NCBI GenBank assembly: GCA_016293845.1
Contig: JAEDDH010000004.1
Location: 62,001 to 126,000 of the forward strand
Reading direction: 5' to 3'
From: Bacteroidales bacterium
GTDB lineage: Bacteria; Bacteroidota; Bacteroidia; Bacteroidales; UBA3824
DNA length: 64,000 bases
In this document: positions 1-7,526 of the stretch, in pieces
How the letters are laid out: each line of letters begins with the position of its first letter
How positions within the stretch are numbered: the stretch's first letter is position 1
The notes under the pieces: model-generated
The model's database searches: none
Seen by the model: the letters and a program-made list of their open reading frames with translations, nothing else
What the model was told of the DNA's origin: nothing
Translations under genes and position numbers: made by a program

Positions 1-3000
1 TTTTAACGATGAAGAACCCATAAGGTTAAGTATGTTTCTAACATGGAGTTCCCTATCGTACGTAAATGTGGCATCCTGATCATTATTATGCTCGAAAGTT
101 ACATTTGGGAAATCGCCATCGTGTTCGAGATGAAAAGTATAGTTAGTAGAACTCGGAGAGAAATGATAGAAACTATCATCATTGGCATCAAACTCCGAAC
201 AGTCGGCTTCCAAGTCAAACACACCATCTTTCATAAACTGGATTTCACCTATACCAGAAATAGCTCCTACCTTACTTCCTGTTACATAAATACGCAAACG
301 ACCTAATTCTGGTTGAGTTTCAAAATTTTTAAAAATTATCTTTCCAATATTATCAATAGCGGAATATACCTTAACAAAGGTGTATCCTTCGATAATGCAA
401 ATATCACCTGCTTGAGGTGTTGCGGGGGTGATTGTTCCAAAAATATTCCAACTATTGGAATAAAAATTAATTTCCTTTTGTTTCGAACTACCTTCTGGCT
501 GCGTAACAATCAATATTCGCATTCCTTCTGAATTGGCCTTTAAACCAGCAGTATAGTCTCCAGATTTTAACGATGGGCTGTCGGTACAATTGTTATAAGT
601 AATTAATGTAGAATTTTTAATACGATGAACCGTTTTTGTAATAGGATTAGGATATATTAGTTTTGGTTCTTTACCTTTAACTCTACTGCTTTCTGATTCA
701 GTTCCGTAATTGTCACCTTGTTTGGTATAAATGGTTTCAGAGTGGCCATCATTATATTCATAAGAATATACTTCGTCAGAAGACCAGGTATAATCATAAT
801 AATTAGTTCCCAAAAAAGAAATTCTATATGAAGCACTTGAGCAAAAATACGATTGATAAGTAGTTACATTTCCTCCATGAGTAGTTTCATCATACTCCAA
901 AGTCTCTGTAACACGACTATTATCGTTAGAGGTTGTCCAATTATCAAAAAGAGCTAAAGTTGAGTACTTATTATTTACAGCACCATTAGTATAACCAAAT
1001 TGTAATGCAAATATGCAACTATTATTCTCCTCTGTTTTCACTTTCCAATAACAAGGTAAATTATCTCCCTTATCCGTTTTCAAACACGGATGTTGTTTGC
1101 CTACTGCACCTATTGTTATATATTCTGCATTAAATGTAACATCTCCATTTTTTGCGGTGATATAAGCCGGAGCGTAATAAGAGCTTGTACCAATATGCCA
1201 AGTGGCTACAGTAGCATCCTTTGCAACATTTACTTTTTCTGGTACATACAAACACAATCCAGCCGAAGCCTTATCGCCGTTGTTTACAAAATAATGGTCG
1301 GGACCTCCATTTGTAACCTCGTGCAATTTTATTACATGCGCATTAAGGTAGCATTTACCTTTATTAAAGGTGTATGTGTTAGCTGTAATGTTGCTGCCGA
1401 GGTTTACGGTGGTTACGTTTTGTACTATAGTGCCGTATTCGCCAGTGCCAGAGATTATCTTGTTGTCACCGTTGAAATTGAGCGTACCAATCATTTCGCC
1501 ATTGTTTATCACGTTGCCCGAAACGGTTATGCTGTTTGCTCCAGTGTTGAGTATGCCCGAAGCAATCTCCAAGTCTTTATTATCAGCAAGAGTTACATCA
1601 TTGTTGAGTATTACCGATTTACCTACGCTCTTGTCGATTTTCAAGGCAGTGGGTTTAAAAGAAGCCGGCAAAGAAACGGTAGCATCTATATCACCGTTAA
1701 GAGTTATAAGCGATCTGTCTTGGAAATTAAAACTTGCACCTGTGCCAACAGTGAAGTTGCCGCCAACAGTAAGGTTTTTTGCAGAGCCGTTGAGCCCTAC
1801 TGAAACATTGCTGGCAACGGTAAGGTGACGGAGCACTTTAAGGTCTTGGTTAAAATTGATATTTTGATTAATTGTAAGATCCCAGAAATCTTTTTTGGTA
1901 CTAATATTAGCACCGTCTTTATTAATAATAGTGTGTCCGCCAGATATAGCACCGAGAGTGGTGTTAACTGTTAAATTCTGCACATACATAGTGCCGCCCT
2001 TAACAGTGTAAGTGGCGTTTGGCGAATTTATATTGATATTGGGAGCGGTAAGCGTGCCGCCTTCTTGATAGAATGTACAGCCTTTTACATCGGCTCCGGC
2101 CGAAAGGTTTTCGATAGTGGCTTCGCCTTGATATAACGACACCTTGCCACCATTATTTAAAGAGATGGTCTTGCCGTTGAGTATACCCGACGAACCATTT
2201 TCGTTGCCAAGAGCAAGTTCACCATTTACTATAATTTCACCGTTGTTGGTTACCGAACCGCCGGCAATTTGCAGTTTGGCATTCTGCGGAATAGTATATT
2301 CACCGTTTGAAAGCGGAGATATTGCTATATTTGAACCTATTATCAACGATCCCGATTGCAAGTTGATAGGATTGTTTTGCGATAGTTTGAGTTTGTTGGT
2401 AGATTCTGCCAAGATGGTGGCTGAATAGTTGGCTGTGCCTTTGTTTACTACAATATTGTTGATATAGGCAGCTGTGGCAGATTTGATGTTAAAAATCTGA
2501 TTGCTATTGTCAGAAAGCAGTGCCAATTGACCTTTGATATCAAACTCGCCAGAGTTGATAATATTGCCGTAGGTAGAAATCACTACGTTTTCTTTGCCTA
2601 CAAATTTGGCGTTTTCGCTTATTACAAATTCGCCAAGCACCGCAATATTTTTTTCGGCGGTAAAAGTGCCATACGGCACACGCAACTCGCCAAATGTAAG
2701 ATTATCATTTTTGGCATTAACACTTCCTATGCCTATGATGATTTTTAAATTTTTGTAGTTTTGAATATTGCGTTCCAAATTGATATTATTACCCTTAAAG
2801 GTAACGTTGCCAGTGTAGGTATCGCCACCGTCTGCCACCTGCGGATATTTGTCGCCGTGTAGGGTAAGCAGTCCACCGCCCTCAAATGCGCCAAACTGAG
2901 GTAAAGCTGCGTCGTTGGTAATTGTAATCGACGACTGTGTTTCAAGATGTACTAATGCAGCCTTGGCAACGGTAGGACCCTGTATAGTAACATTACTTTT

Positions 3001-3225
3001 GATATACACCACATCGCGTTCGGTGGGGAGGGCATCCACATCAGATGGCGATTCGTCGCTATACGACCAAGTGGCAAGATCGTTCCAATCGCCTCCGCCA
3101 GGACGGACATAGAATGTTTTAGATTCTGACACCTGCGCATATACTCCGCTGCTGATGCACACGGCCAGAATCACTGCGGCAAGTTTCATGATAGTTTTCA
3201 TGGTTGTATGTATGGTTGTTTTCAT
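1..3225 (-). CDS. Giant secreted beta-repeat surface protein, 5' part
   Basis: One open minus-strand frame runs from the ATG at 3225 to the window edge without a stop, so at least 1075 residues are present and the C-terminus is missing. In-frame ATGs also lie at 3201 and 3189. All give a signal peptide with a hydrophobic core ending near SSGVYAQ. The mature start has a motif of the kind GGGDWNDLATWS, common at the start of secreted Bacteroidota proteins. Roughly residues 60-750 are short strand-turn repeats rich in Asn, Gly, Val and Ile, as expected of a right-handed beta-helix. The part beyond about residue 750 is less repetitive and rich in Tyr, Thr and Asp. It is probably exported to the cell surface. 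Type IX sorting or autotransport cannot be judged because the C-terminal signal is outside the window. The function is unknown, perhaps adhesion. Confidence 0.8.
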   Translation of the reverse strand, partial: MKTTIHTTMKTIMKLAAVILAVCISSGVYAQVSESKTFYVRPGGGDWNDLATWSYSDESPSDVDALPTERDVVYIKSNVTIQGPTVAKAALVHLETQSSITITNDAALPQFGAFEGGGLLTLHGDKYPQVADGGDTYTGNVTFKGNNINLERNIQNYKNLKIIIGIGSVNAKNDNLTFGELRVPYGTFTAEKNIAVLGEFVISENAKFVGKENVVISTYGNIINSGEFDIKGQLALLSDNSNQIFNIKSATAAYINNIVVNKGTANYSATILAESTNKLKLSQNNPINLQSGSLIIGSNIAISPLSNGEYTIPQNAKLQIAGGSVTNNGEIIVNGELALGNENGSSGILNGKTISLNNGGKVSLYQGEATIENLSAGADVKGCTFYQEGGTLTAPNININSPNATYTVKGGTMYVQNLTVNTTLGAISGGHTIINKDGANISTKKDFWDLTINQNINFNQDLKVLRHLTVASNVSVGLNGSAKNLTVGGNFTVGTGASFNFQDRSLITLNGDIDATVSLPASFKPTALKIDKSVGKSVILNNDVTLADNKDLEIASGILNTGANSITVSGNVINNGEMIGTLNFNGDNKIISGTGEYGTIVQNVTTVNLGSNITANTYTFNKGKCYLNAHVIKLHEVTNGGPDHYFVNNGDKASAGLCLYVPEKVNVAKDATVATWHIGTSSYYAPAYITAKNGDVTFNAEYITIGAVGKQHPCLKTDKGDNLPCYWKVKTEENNSCIFALQFGYTNGAVNNKYSTLALFDNWTTSNDNSRVTETLEYDETTHGGNVTTYQSYFCSSASYRISFLGTNYYDYTWSSDEVYSYEYNDGHSETIYTKQGDNYGTESESSRVKGKEPKLIYPNPITKTVHRIKNSTLITYNNCTDSPSLKSGDYTAGLKANSEGMRILIVTQPEGSSKQKEINFYSNSWNIFGTITPATPQAGDICIIEGYTFVKVYSAIDNIGKIIFKNFETQPELGRLRIYVTGSKVGAISGIGEIQFMKDGVFDLEADCSEFDANDDSFYHFSPSSTNYTFHLEHDGDFPNVTFEHNNDQDATFTYDRELHVRNILNLMGSSSLK

Positions 3226-3403
3226 GGTTGTAATCTTTAAAAACAAGGTTAGAATATTGTGGCTTATTGCCTCATATATTAGACTCAAAAATAGTGCAAT
3301 TTGTTTCAATACATAAATTAATTTTGATTATGATAATGTTATTTTTTTTGAATTGTTGCACATACTATACGACGGTAAACGTGCATTTTACATCGCGGGC
3401 TGT

Positions 3404-3545
3404 GCGGAAAGGTAAGGACAGAGCGGTGTTTGGGGGCAACGGCTCTGCGGAAACATCAACCCCTAATCAAAATATAATCGATAGCAAAGCGGAAAGGAAA
3501 GGGCAGAGAGGTGTTTGGGGGCAACGGCTCTGCGGAAACATCAAC
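3404..3545. repeat. 57-bp direct repeat, two copies
   Basis: Two 57-bp copies occupy 3404-3460 and 3489-3545, 85 bases apart start to start. They differ at only 3 positions. Each copy begins and nearly ends with GCGGAAA and contains GGTGTTTGGGGGCAACGG. The 28-bp spacer between them is AT-rich and unrelated. No coding frame is evident across them. The copies have no flanking terminal inverted repeats, so this is not a recognisable insertion sequence. Confidence 0.85.
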
Positions 3546-3921
3546 TCTCACTTATAAATATATATGTTAGCATTAGGAAAAATCTAATATGATATATCAT
3601 ACAATCGTTTTTCTTGTTAGCAAATTGATATTCAAGATATAAATCATTATTATTGAATTATGCCGACATTAGAAAACAATGCTAATAGTATACAACATTT
3701 CTGTGCCAAGAGCATCATTCACCGCCGAGGGATTACATCAACACAGAGGAAAGGTTAAAAAAAACGCCTCACCCTTAAGCCGTTAGATAGCGTATGCCAC
3801 AAACAAGCGGTCTAACCTTGCACCGTGGGTTAGCCAACACCGCTTTAAAGCGATTGTAGACGGCATCAACAGCGAGGAAATAAGAATATTTTAATATATT
3901 TAATATTTTTGGTACAAAATA

Positions 3922-3953
3922 TTTGCAAATATGATATTTATATTATACTTTTG
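3922..3953 (+). promoter_or_regulatory. Bacteroidota promoter for the 3994 gene
   Basis: TTTG at 3922-3925 is followed after 20 nt by TACTTTTG at 3946-3953. This is an exact match to the sigma-ABfr consensus known from Bacteroides. Transcription would start near 3960, leaving a short leader before the ATG at 3994. Confidence 0.8.
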
Positions 3954-3993
3954 GCGCGATATTTAATTATTAAACAAACAAAGTAAAAACAAA

Positions 3994-4713
3994 ATGGCAC
4001 AGACACAACTATATATGTCAAGTGTATCATTACACAAATTGAGATTAGAAATGCTCTCAGAGCTTGCAGCAAAACTCGTAAAGGCTGGTTCGGCTGCCAA
4101 AGAAACAACAACAAAAGCAATGGTGGCTAAGCTAAAAGAGGTGGCCAACGAGTTTAACACTGCCAAAACCAAAGAGAAAACCAACCAAAGCACTCAGATT
4201 ACGCAGCAGTATCTTGAGATTCTCAAAAAGCGCTACAACGCTCTCGGCGGATGCCTCAAAGCCGCCAAAAACAGCGGAGTGATGGAAAAAGAGGCGGCAG
4301 CTGCCAACATTATCCCCAAATACGCCAATGTTACATCGGTGTTTGGGCTCAAGAGCGAGGCTATCGGCCGTATCGAAAAGGCTATTGCCAACCTTCGCAC
4401 TATTAAAGACCAGGATTTTGAAACTATCGGCGCTTCTGACTACATCGCCGCTCTTGAAGATACTATCGAGGAATACCGCACAGCGGTGATTTCGCGTGTG
4501 GACATAAAGGTAGAGAAAAGCAAAGCAGTGATAACAGGCCGCGACAACATTATCAAAACTATTCAAAGCCTGCTCACCGCCATCAAATACGCTCAAGACT
4601 GCCTCAACGGCAGCGAAAGCGAATTGGTACAATCGTACAACACTATATTTGCCGAAATAGCCACCACGCTAAAAATCATGGCCACCATGCGCGCCAAAAA
4701 CAAGAAAGAATAA
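3994..4713 (+). CDS. Soluble all-helical protein of unknown function
   Basis: The product has 239 residues, no signal peptide and no membrane segment. The sequence is rich in Ala, Lys and Glu with heptad-like spacing, predicting long helices or coiled coils throughout. It begins MAQTQLYMSSVSLHKLRLE and ends in a basic tail. Size and helical composition recall Bacteroidota DUF6261-type proteins, but I cannot confirm that. It has its own strong promoter directly upstream and a terminator at 4742-4773, so it is probably a single-gene transcript. Base composition is more GC-rich than the flanking spacer and matches the housekeeping genes, which supports a real gene. Confidence 0.75.
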   Translation: MAQTQLYMSSVSLHKLRLEMLSELAAKLVKAGSAAKETTTKAMVAKLKEVANEFNTAKTKEKTNQSTQITQQYLEILKKRYNALGGCLKAAKNSGVMEKEAAAANIIPKYANVTSVFGLKSEAIGRIEKAIANLRTIKDQDFETIGASDYIAALEDTIEEYRTAVISRVDIKVEKSKAVITGRDNIIKTIQSLLTAIKYAQDCLNGSESELVQSYNTIFAEIATTLKIMATMRAKNKKE

Positions 4714-4741
4714 CTATCATACATCCATTTATTCCTTGAAC

Positions 4742-4773
4742 GGGGCGGGCAGTGTTTGTCCGCTCCATTTTTT
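4742..4773 (+). terminator. Intrinsic terminator after the 3994 gene
   Basis: A 10-bp GC-rich stem (4742-4751 with 4757-4766, two G-U pairs, 5-nt loop) is followed by ATTTTTT. It separates the unknown helical gene from nusB. Confidence 0.75.
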
Positions 4774-4803
4774 ATTATGCCCTTTGAATTAATAAATTTT
4801 AAT

Positions 4804-4834
4804 ATTGCGTTAATATTCCTTTTTATATCTTTGC
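4804..4834 (+). promoter_or_regulatory. Promoter of the nusB operon
   Basis: TATCTTTGC at 4826-4834 is a perfect -7 element. ATTG at 4804-4807, 18 nt upstream, is a near-match to the -33 TTTG. The predicted start lies near 4840, about 35 nt before the nusB ATG. Confidence 0.65.
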
Positions 4835-4877
4835 AGCCTGAAAACAAAACGATAAAAAACATAGTTCTTTTACAGAA

Positions 4878-5819
4878 ATGATTTCAAGGCGAATTCTCAG
4901 GATAAAGGTTTTGCAAACCATCTATTCCTACTATCAAAATGGTGACGGCGACATTGCCCGATACGAAAAAGAGTTAGATTACAGCATAGGCAGATCTTAC
5001 GACCTTTACTTTATGCTCCTCCGGCTCGGTGTGGATATATGCCAATACGCCAACGACCGCATCGAAAGCAACAAACAAAAGCTCTTGGCCACCGCCGACG
5101 ACCTCAATCCTAACATGAGGTTTGCCAACAACAAACTTATTGCACAGCTCAGCGAAAACTCCGCTCTCCAAAAGCGTCTGTCGTCGAGCAAACTTTCGTG
5201 GCGGAAGACACCAGAGCTTATCAAACGTATTTACAACGATTTGGTGGCTTCCGACCAATACGCCGAATATATGAATGCCGAGCGTTCGTCTTACGAAGAC
5301 GACAAAAAAATCATCGAATTCCTTTTTGAAAACGTGGTGTGCGAGTGCGACCTCTTTTACCAGACTCTCGAAGAGATGAGCATATACTGGACCGACACCG
5401 CCGAGTTTATCATCGGAATGGTTTTGCGCACAATAGAGCGTTACCGCATTGGCTACGACAGCGAATACAAGCTGATGCCGATGTACAAAAACGAAGACGA
5501 CGGCACTTTTGCCCGCAAGCTTTTCGACAAGGCTGTGGCTTCGAGCGAAAGCTACCGCAAGTTGATTTCAGACAACACCACCAACTGGGATGTGGAGCGT
5601 ATCGCTTTTCTCGACATACTCATTATGCAGACAGCTATCGCCGAAATCGAAACTTTCCCCGAAATTCCGCTCAAGGTTACTTTCAACGAATATATCGAAC
5701 TTGCTAAGCACTACTCCACAAGCCGAAGCAGCAACTTTATCAATGGTGTGCTCGACAAGATTGTGCAGATTCTCCGTGAGGAGAAACGCATTATGAAAGT
5801 GGCTGAGAATAATTCATAA
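4878..5819 (+). CDS. nusB: Transcription antitermination factor NusB, long form
   Basis: The product has 313 residues, about twice the length of E. coli NusB, as is typical of Bacteroidota. The start MISRRILRIKVLQTIYSYYQ is the characteristic N-terminal helix. The conserved NusB core is spread to the C-terminus, where residues about 230-300 carry the all-helical RNA-binding fold (FLDILIMQTAIAEI, then LPKVTF-like and YS-rich stretches). NusB binds boxA RNA with S10 and promotes rRNA antitermination. The next genes (DUF1573 lipoprotein, yajC) follow closely, an order conserved in this phylum. I am confident of family; the extra middle segment has no known role. Confidence 0.95.
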   Translation: MISRRILRIKVLQTIYSYYQNGDGDIARYEKELDYSIGRSYDLYFMLLRLGVDICQYANDRIESNKQKLLATADDLNPNMRFANNKLIAQLSENSALQKRLSSSKLSWRKTPELIKRIYNDLVASDQYAEYMNAERSSYEDDKKIIEFLFENVVCECDLFYQTLEEMSIYWTDTAEFIIGMVLRTIERYRIGYDSEYKLMPMYKNEDDGTFARKLFDKAVASSESYRKLISDNTTNWDVERIAFLDILIMQTAIAEIETFPEIPLKVTFNEYIELAKHYSTSRSSNFINGVLDKIVQILREEKRIMKVAENNS

Positions 5820-5838
5820 TTGATCATTGATAATAGAT

Positions 5839-6270
5839 ATGAAACACCTTATATATATAGTAGCGATGATGCTGATGGTGGCAGCTTGCACAAGTGCTCC
5901 CAAGGGCAGCCAAACCGCAGAGCAACAGCAATCCACCGACTCTATTGTAATAAAAGGCAGCTTTAAGTTCGACACCACAGTGTTTAACTTTGGCACCATA
6001 CTCGAAGGCGAGCAGGTGAGCACCGAGTTTTCGTATCTCAACACTGGCAAAGCCGACATCATTATCGCTAAAATAGAGACATCGTGCGGCTGCACAGTGC
6101 CCGAATACGACAAAGACCCCGTAAAACCCGGCAACAGAGGTTCGATACGCGTGCGTTTCGACAGCAACGGCAAAAGCGGTACTCAATACAAAACCATCAG
6201 AATATTCTCAAACAGTGAAGAGGATATTTTTGAACTTGTAATCACTGGCGAAGTAAAACACGAATTATAA
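5839..6270 (+). CDS. DUF1573 domain lipoprotein
   Basis: The product has 143 residues from the ATG at 5839; an upstream in-frame TTG at 5827 would only add four residues. The N-terminus is a lipoprotein signal with lipobox VAAC, so it should be anchored in a membrane facing the periplasm. Residues about 35-140 form one DUF1573 domain, an Ig-like beta sandwich, with the motifs FNFGTI, NTGK and TSCGCTVPEY. The molecular function of the family is unknown. It sits between nusB (20 bp gap) and yajC (18 bp gap), an arrangement widely conserved in Bacteroidota, suggesting a link with the Sec/envelope machinery that is still inference. Confidence 0.9.
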   Translation: MKHLIYIVAMMLMVAACTSAPKGSQTAEQQQSTDSIVIKGSFKFDTTVFNFGTILEGEQVSTEFSYLNTGKADIIIAKIETSCGCTVPEYDKDPVKPGNRGSIRVRFDSNGKSGTQYKTIRIFSNSEEDIFELVITGEVKHEL

Positions 6271-6288
6271 ACATATAAATATTAATAC

Positions 6289-6618
6289 ATGGACACATTA
6301 TTTACACTCCTTACAGCCGCTGCCGACCCGTCTCAGCAACAGCAAGGATTCAGCGGGTCGTTTATCTTTATGGTAGTAGCCATGATAGCTGTATTCTATT
6401 TCTTTATGATACGCCCTCAGCAAAAACGTCAAAAAGAGCTTCAGAAGTTTCGCGACGAACTTAAAGCTGGCGACAAAATCGTTACCATCGGCGGCATCCA
6501 CGGCATAGTACAGTCGATCAACGAATCAACAATCATTGTGGCTATCTCCGAAAACGTTAACGTCAGCTTTGAGAAATCAGCTATCATCAAAGACAACTCT
6601 GATATGCAGCAGCAGTAA
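6289..6618 (+). CDS. yajC: Preprotein translocase subunit YajC
   Basis: The product has 109 residues. A single transmembrane helix covers residues about 25-43 and ends in FFMIRPQQKRQKE, the signature YajC motif. A cytosolic domain with the motifs GDKIVTIGGIHG and VNVSFEKSAI follows. YajC associates with SecDF and YidC at the inner membrane and supports the SecYEG translocon, but it is not essential in E. coli. secDF is not in the window. It ends the nusB operon, and the hairpin-forming AT repeat just after it (6652-6700) probably terminates transcription. Confidence 0.95.
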   Translation: MDTLFTLLTAAADPSQQQQGFSGSFIFMVVAMIAVFYFFMIRPQQKRQKELQKFRDELKAGDKIVTIGGIHGIVQSINESTIIVAISENVNVSFEKSAIIKDNSDMQQQ

Positions 6619-6706
6619 TGCGTAATTCATAATTCATAATGCATAATTCATAATGCATAATTCATAATTGGCAATTCACCATTATGAATTATGCATTTTT
6701 CATCAA
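6617..6706 (+). repeat. AT-rich AATGCATAATTCATAATT repeat with terminator-like hairpin
   Basis: Units of AATTCATAAT and AATGCATAAT are strung together directly after yajC. The last part forms a perfect 17-bp inverted repeat (6652-6668 with 6681-6697, 12-nt loop) followed by T5, so it can act as a terminator. Similar tracts occur after nusB (about 5810), after the lysozyme gene (7486-7526), after the kinase gene (11690-11719) and before ftsH (17490-17565). Confidence 0.75.
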
Positions 6707-6800
6707 TAATATTTTTCTTTACATTTTCTCAATACGGCTTTAATTTTGTGCTTAATAATTAGTTAGCAAAGGTTTAACTACAATATATTGCCAGAAATTT

Positions 6801-6830
6801 TTTGGTGCGGAGTAAAGACCGTACTTTTGC
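6801..6830 (+). promoter_or_regulatory. Promoter of the lysozyme gene
   Basis: TACTTTTGC at 6822-6830 matches the -7 element. TTTG at 6801-6804 is the nearest -33 candidate, at 17 nt slightly short of the usual 19-21. It places the start site near 6836 and rules out the in-frame TTG at 6788 as start codon. Confidence 0.6.
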
Positions 6831-6856
6831 GGCGACTTAACAAAACCACCAGAACA

Positions 6857-7489
6857 ATGAATAACCTTATTAAAACCAGCGCGATGGTAATCGCACTTAC
6901 TTTGGCCGGCAGTACGGGCAGCCCGTTAATGTCGGAACAGAACCCCAAGTTTGAATCGGCCACTGCCGGAGGAAACGAATTTGACCTTGACCATGCGCTC
7001 GACCAAAGCTGGGAACAAAACTACGAAGAAGTTATAGCCTTTATCAAACAACACGAAGGCTTTGCCAACGGACGCGCTTATCGCTGCGTTGCCGGCAGCC
7101 TCACAATCGGCTACGGCCACATTATCCGCAAAGGAGAACATTTCCCCACCCAAATTACCAAAGAGCAGGCCGACAGCCTTCTACGCTCCGACTTCCGTCA
7201 GGCAATACGCACAGCCGAACGCCTCACCAACCTCAAAGGAAGCCGCAAACTTGCAGTAGCACACTTTATATTTAGCAAAGGTTGTGGAGCTTTCAGCAAA
7301 AGCGCACTCCGCAAAGAAATTGCTCTCAATGGCGACATCGACCGCGAGTTTATGCGCTGGTGCTGGTATACCGAACCCGGAACTAAACAAAAAGTAAAAT
7401 CAAAAGTAGCAGAAGGCATATCGCGCTGGGAATGCAAGATGTGGCACCGCGACGACAACCTCTATGCTTGGGGTAGATACTTTGAATAA
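6857..7489 (+). CDS. GH24-type lysozyme, secreted
   Basis: The product has 210 residues from the ATG at 6857, 27 nt after the predicted transcription start. An N-terminal hydrophobic stretch (about residues 7-22) looks like a signal peptide or anchor. Residues about 55-200 match T4-type muramidases, with the catalytic Glu in KQHEGF and the downstream LTIGYGH motif. The position of T4 Asp20 is a Cys (AYRCVAG), as in many Bacteroidota homologues. The C-terminal half carries AVAHFIFSKGCG, the usual helical lobe. It should cleave peptidoglycan in the periplasm. No phage genes flank it, so a housekeeping wall-remodelling role is more likely than an endolysin of a resident prophage. Confidence 0.85.
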   Translation: MNNLIKTSAMVIALTLAGSTGSPLMSEQNPKFESATAGGNEFDLDHALDQSWEQNYEEVIAFIKQHEGFANGRAYRCVAGSLTIGYGHIIRKGEHFPTQITKEQADSLLRSDFRQAIRTAERLTNLKGSRKLAVAHFIFSKGCGAFSKSALRKEIALNGDIDREFMRWCWYTEPGTKQKVKSKVAEGISRWECKMWHRDDNLYAWGRYFE

Positions 7490-7526
7490 TGCATAATGCA
7501 TAATTATAATTGAGAATTATGTATTT

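Larger units (their letters stand above)
3226..3993. other. Gene-poor intergenic stretch
   Basis: I found no convincing coding frame here. The region holds the 57-bp direct repeat (3404-3545) and a bulged hairpin at 3807-3843, in which GCGGT/ACCGC and CTAACC/GGTTAG pair around a 10-nt loop. The palindrome GCTTTAAAGC follows at 3842-3851. The last 70 bases hold the promoter of the next gene. The hairpin has no T-tract after it, so it is not an ordinary terminator. Confidence 0.6.

Noticed and set aside
1090..1803. Plus-strand open frames of 237 and 152 codons (1090-1803, 1370-1828)
   Set aside because: They are the complement of the giant minus-strand surface gene, whose translation is continuous with a signal peptide.
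6857..7489. Prophage remnant around the lysozyme
   Set aside because: No holin, tail, capsid or integrase genes nearby; the protein has an export signal and its own promoter.
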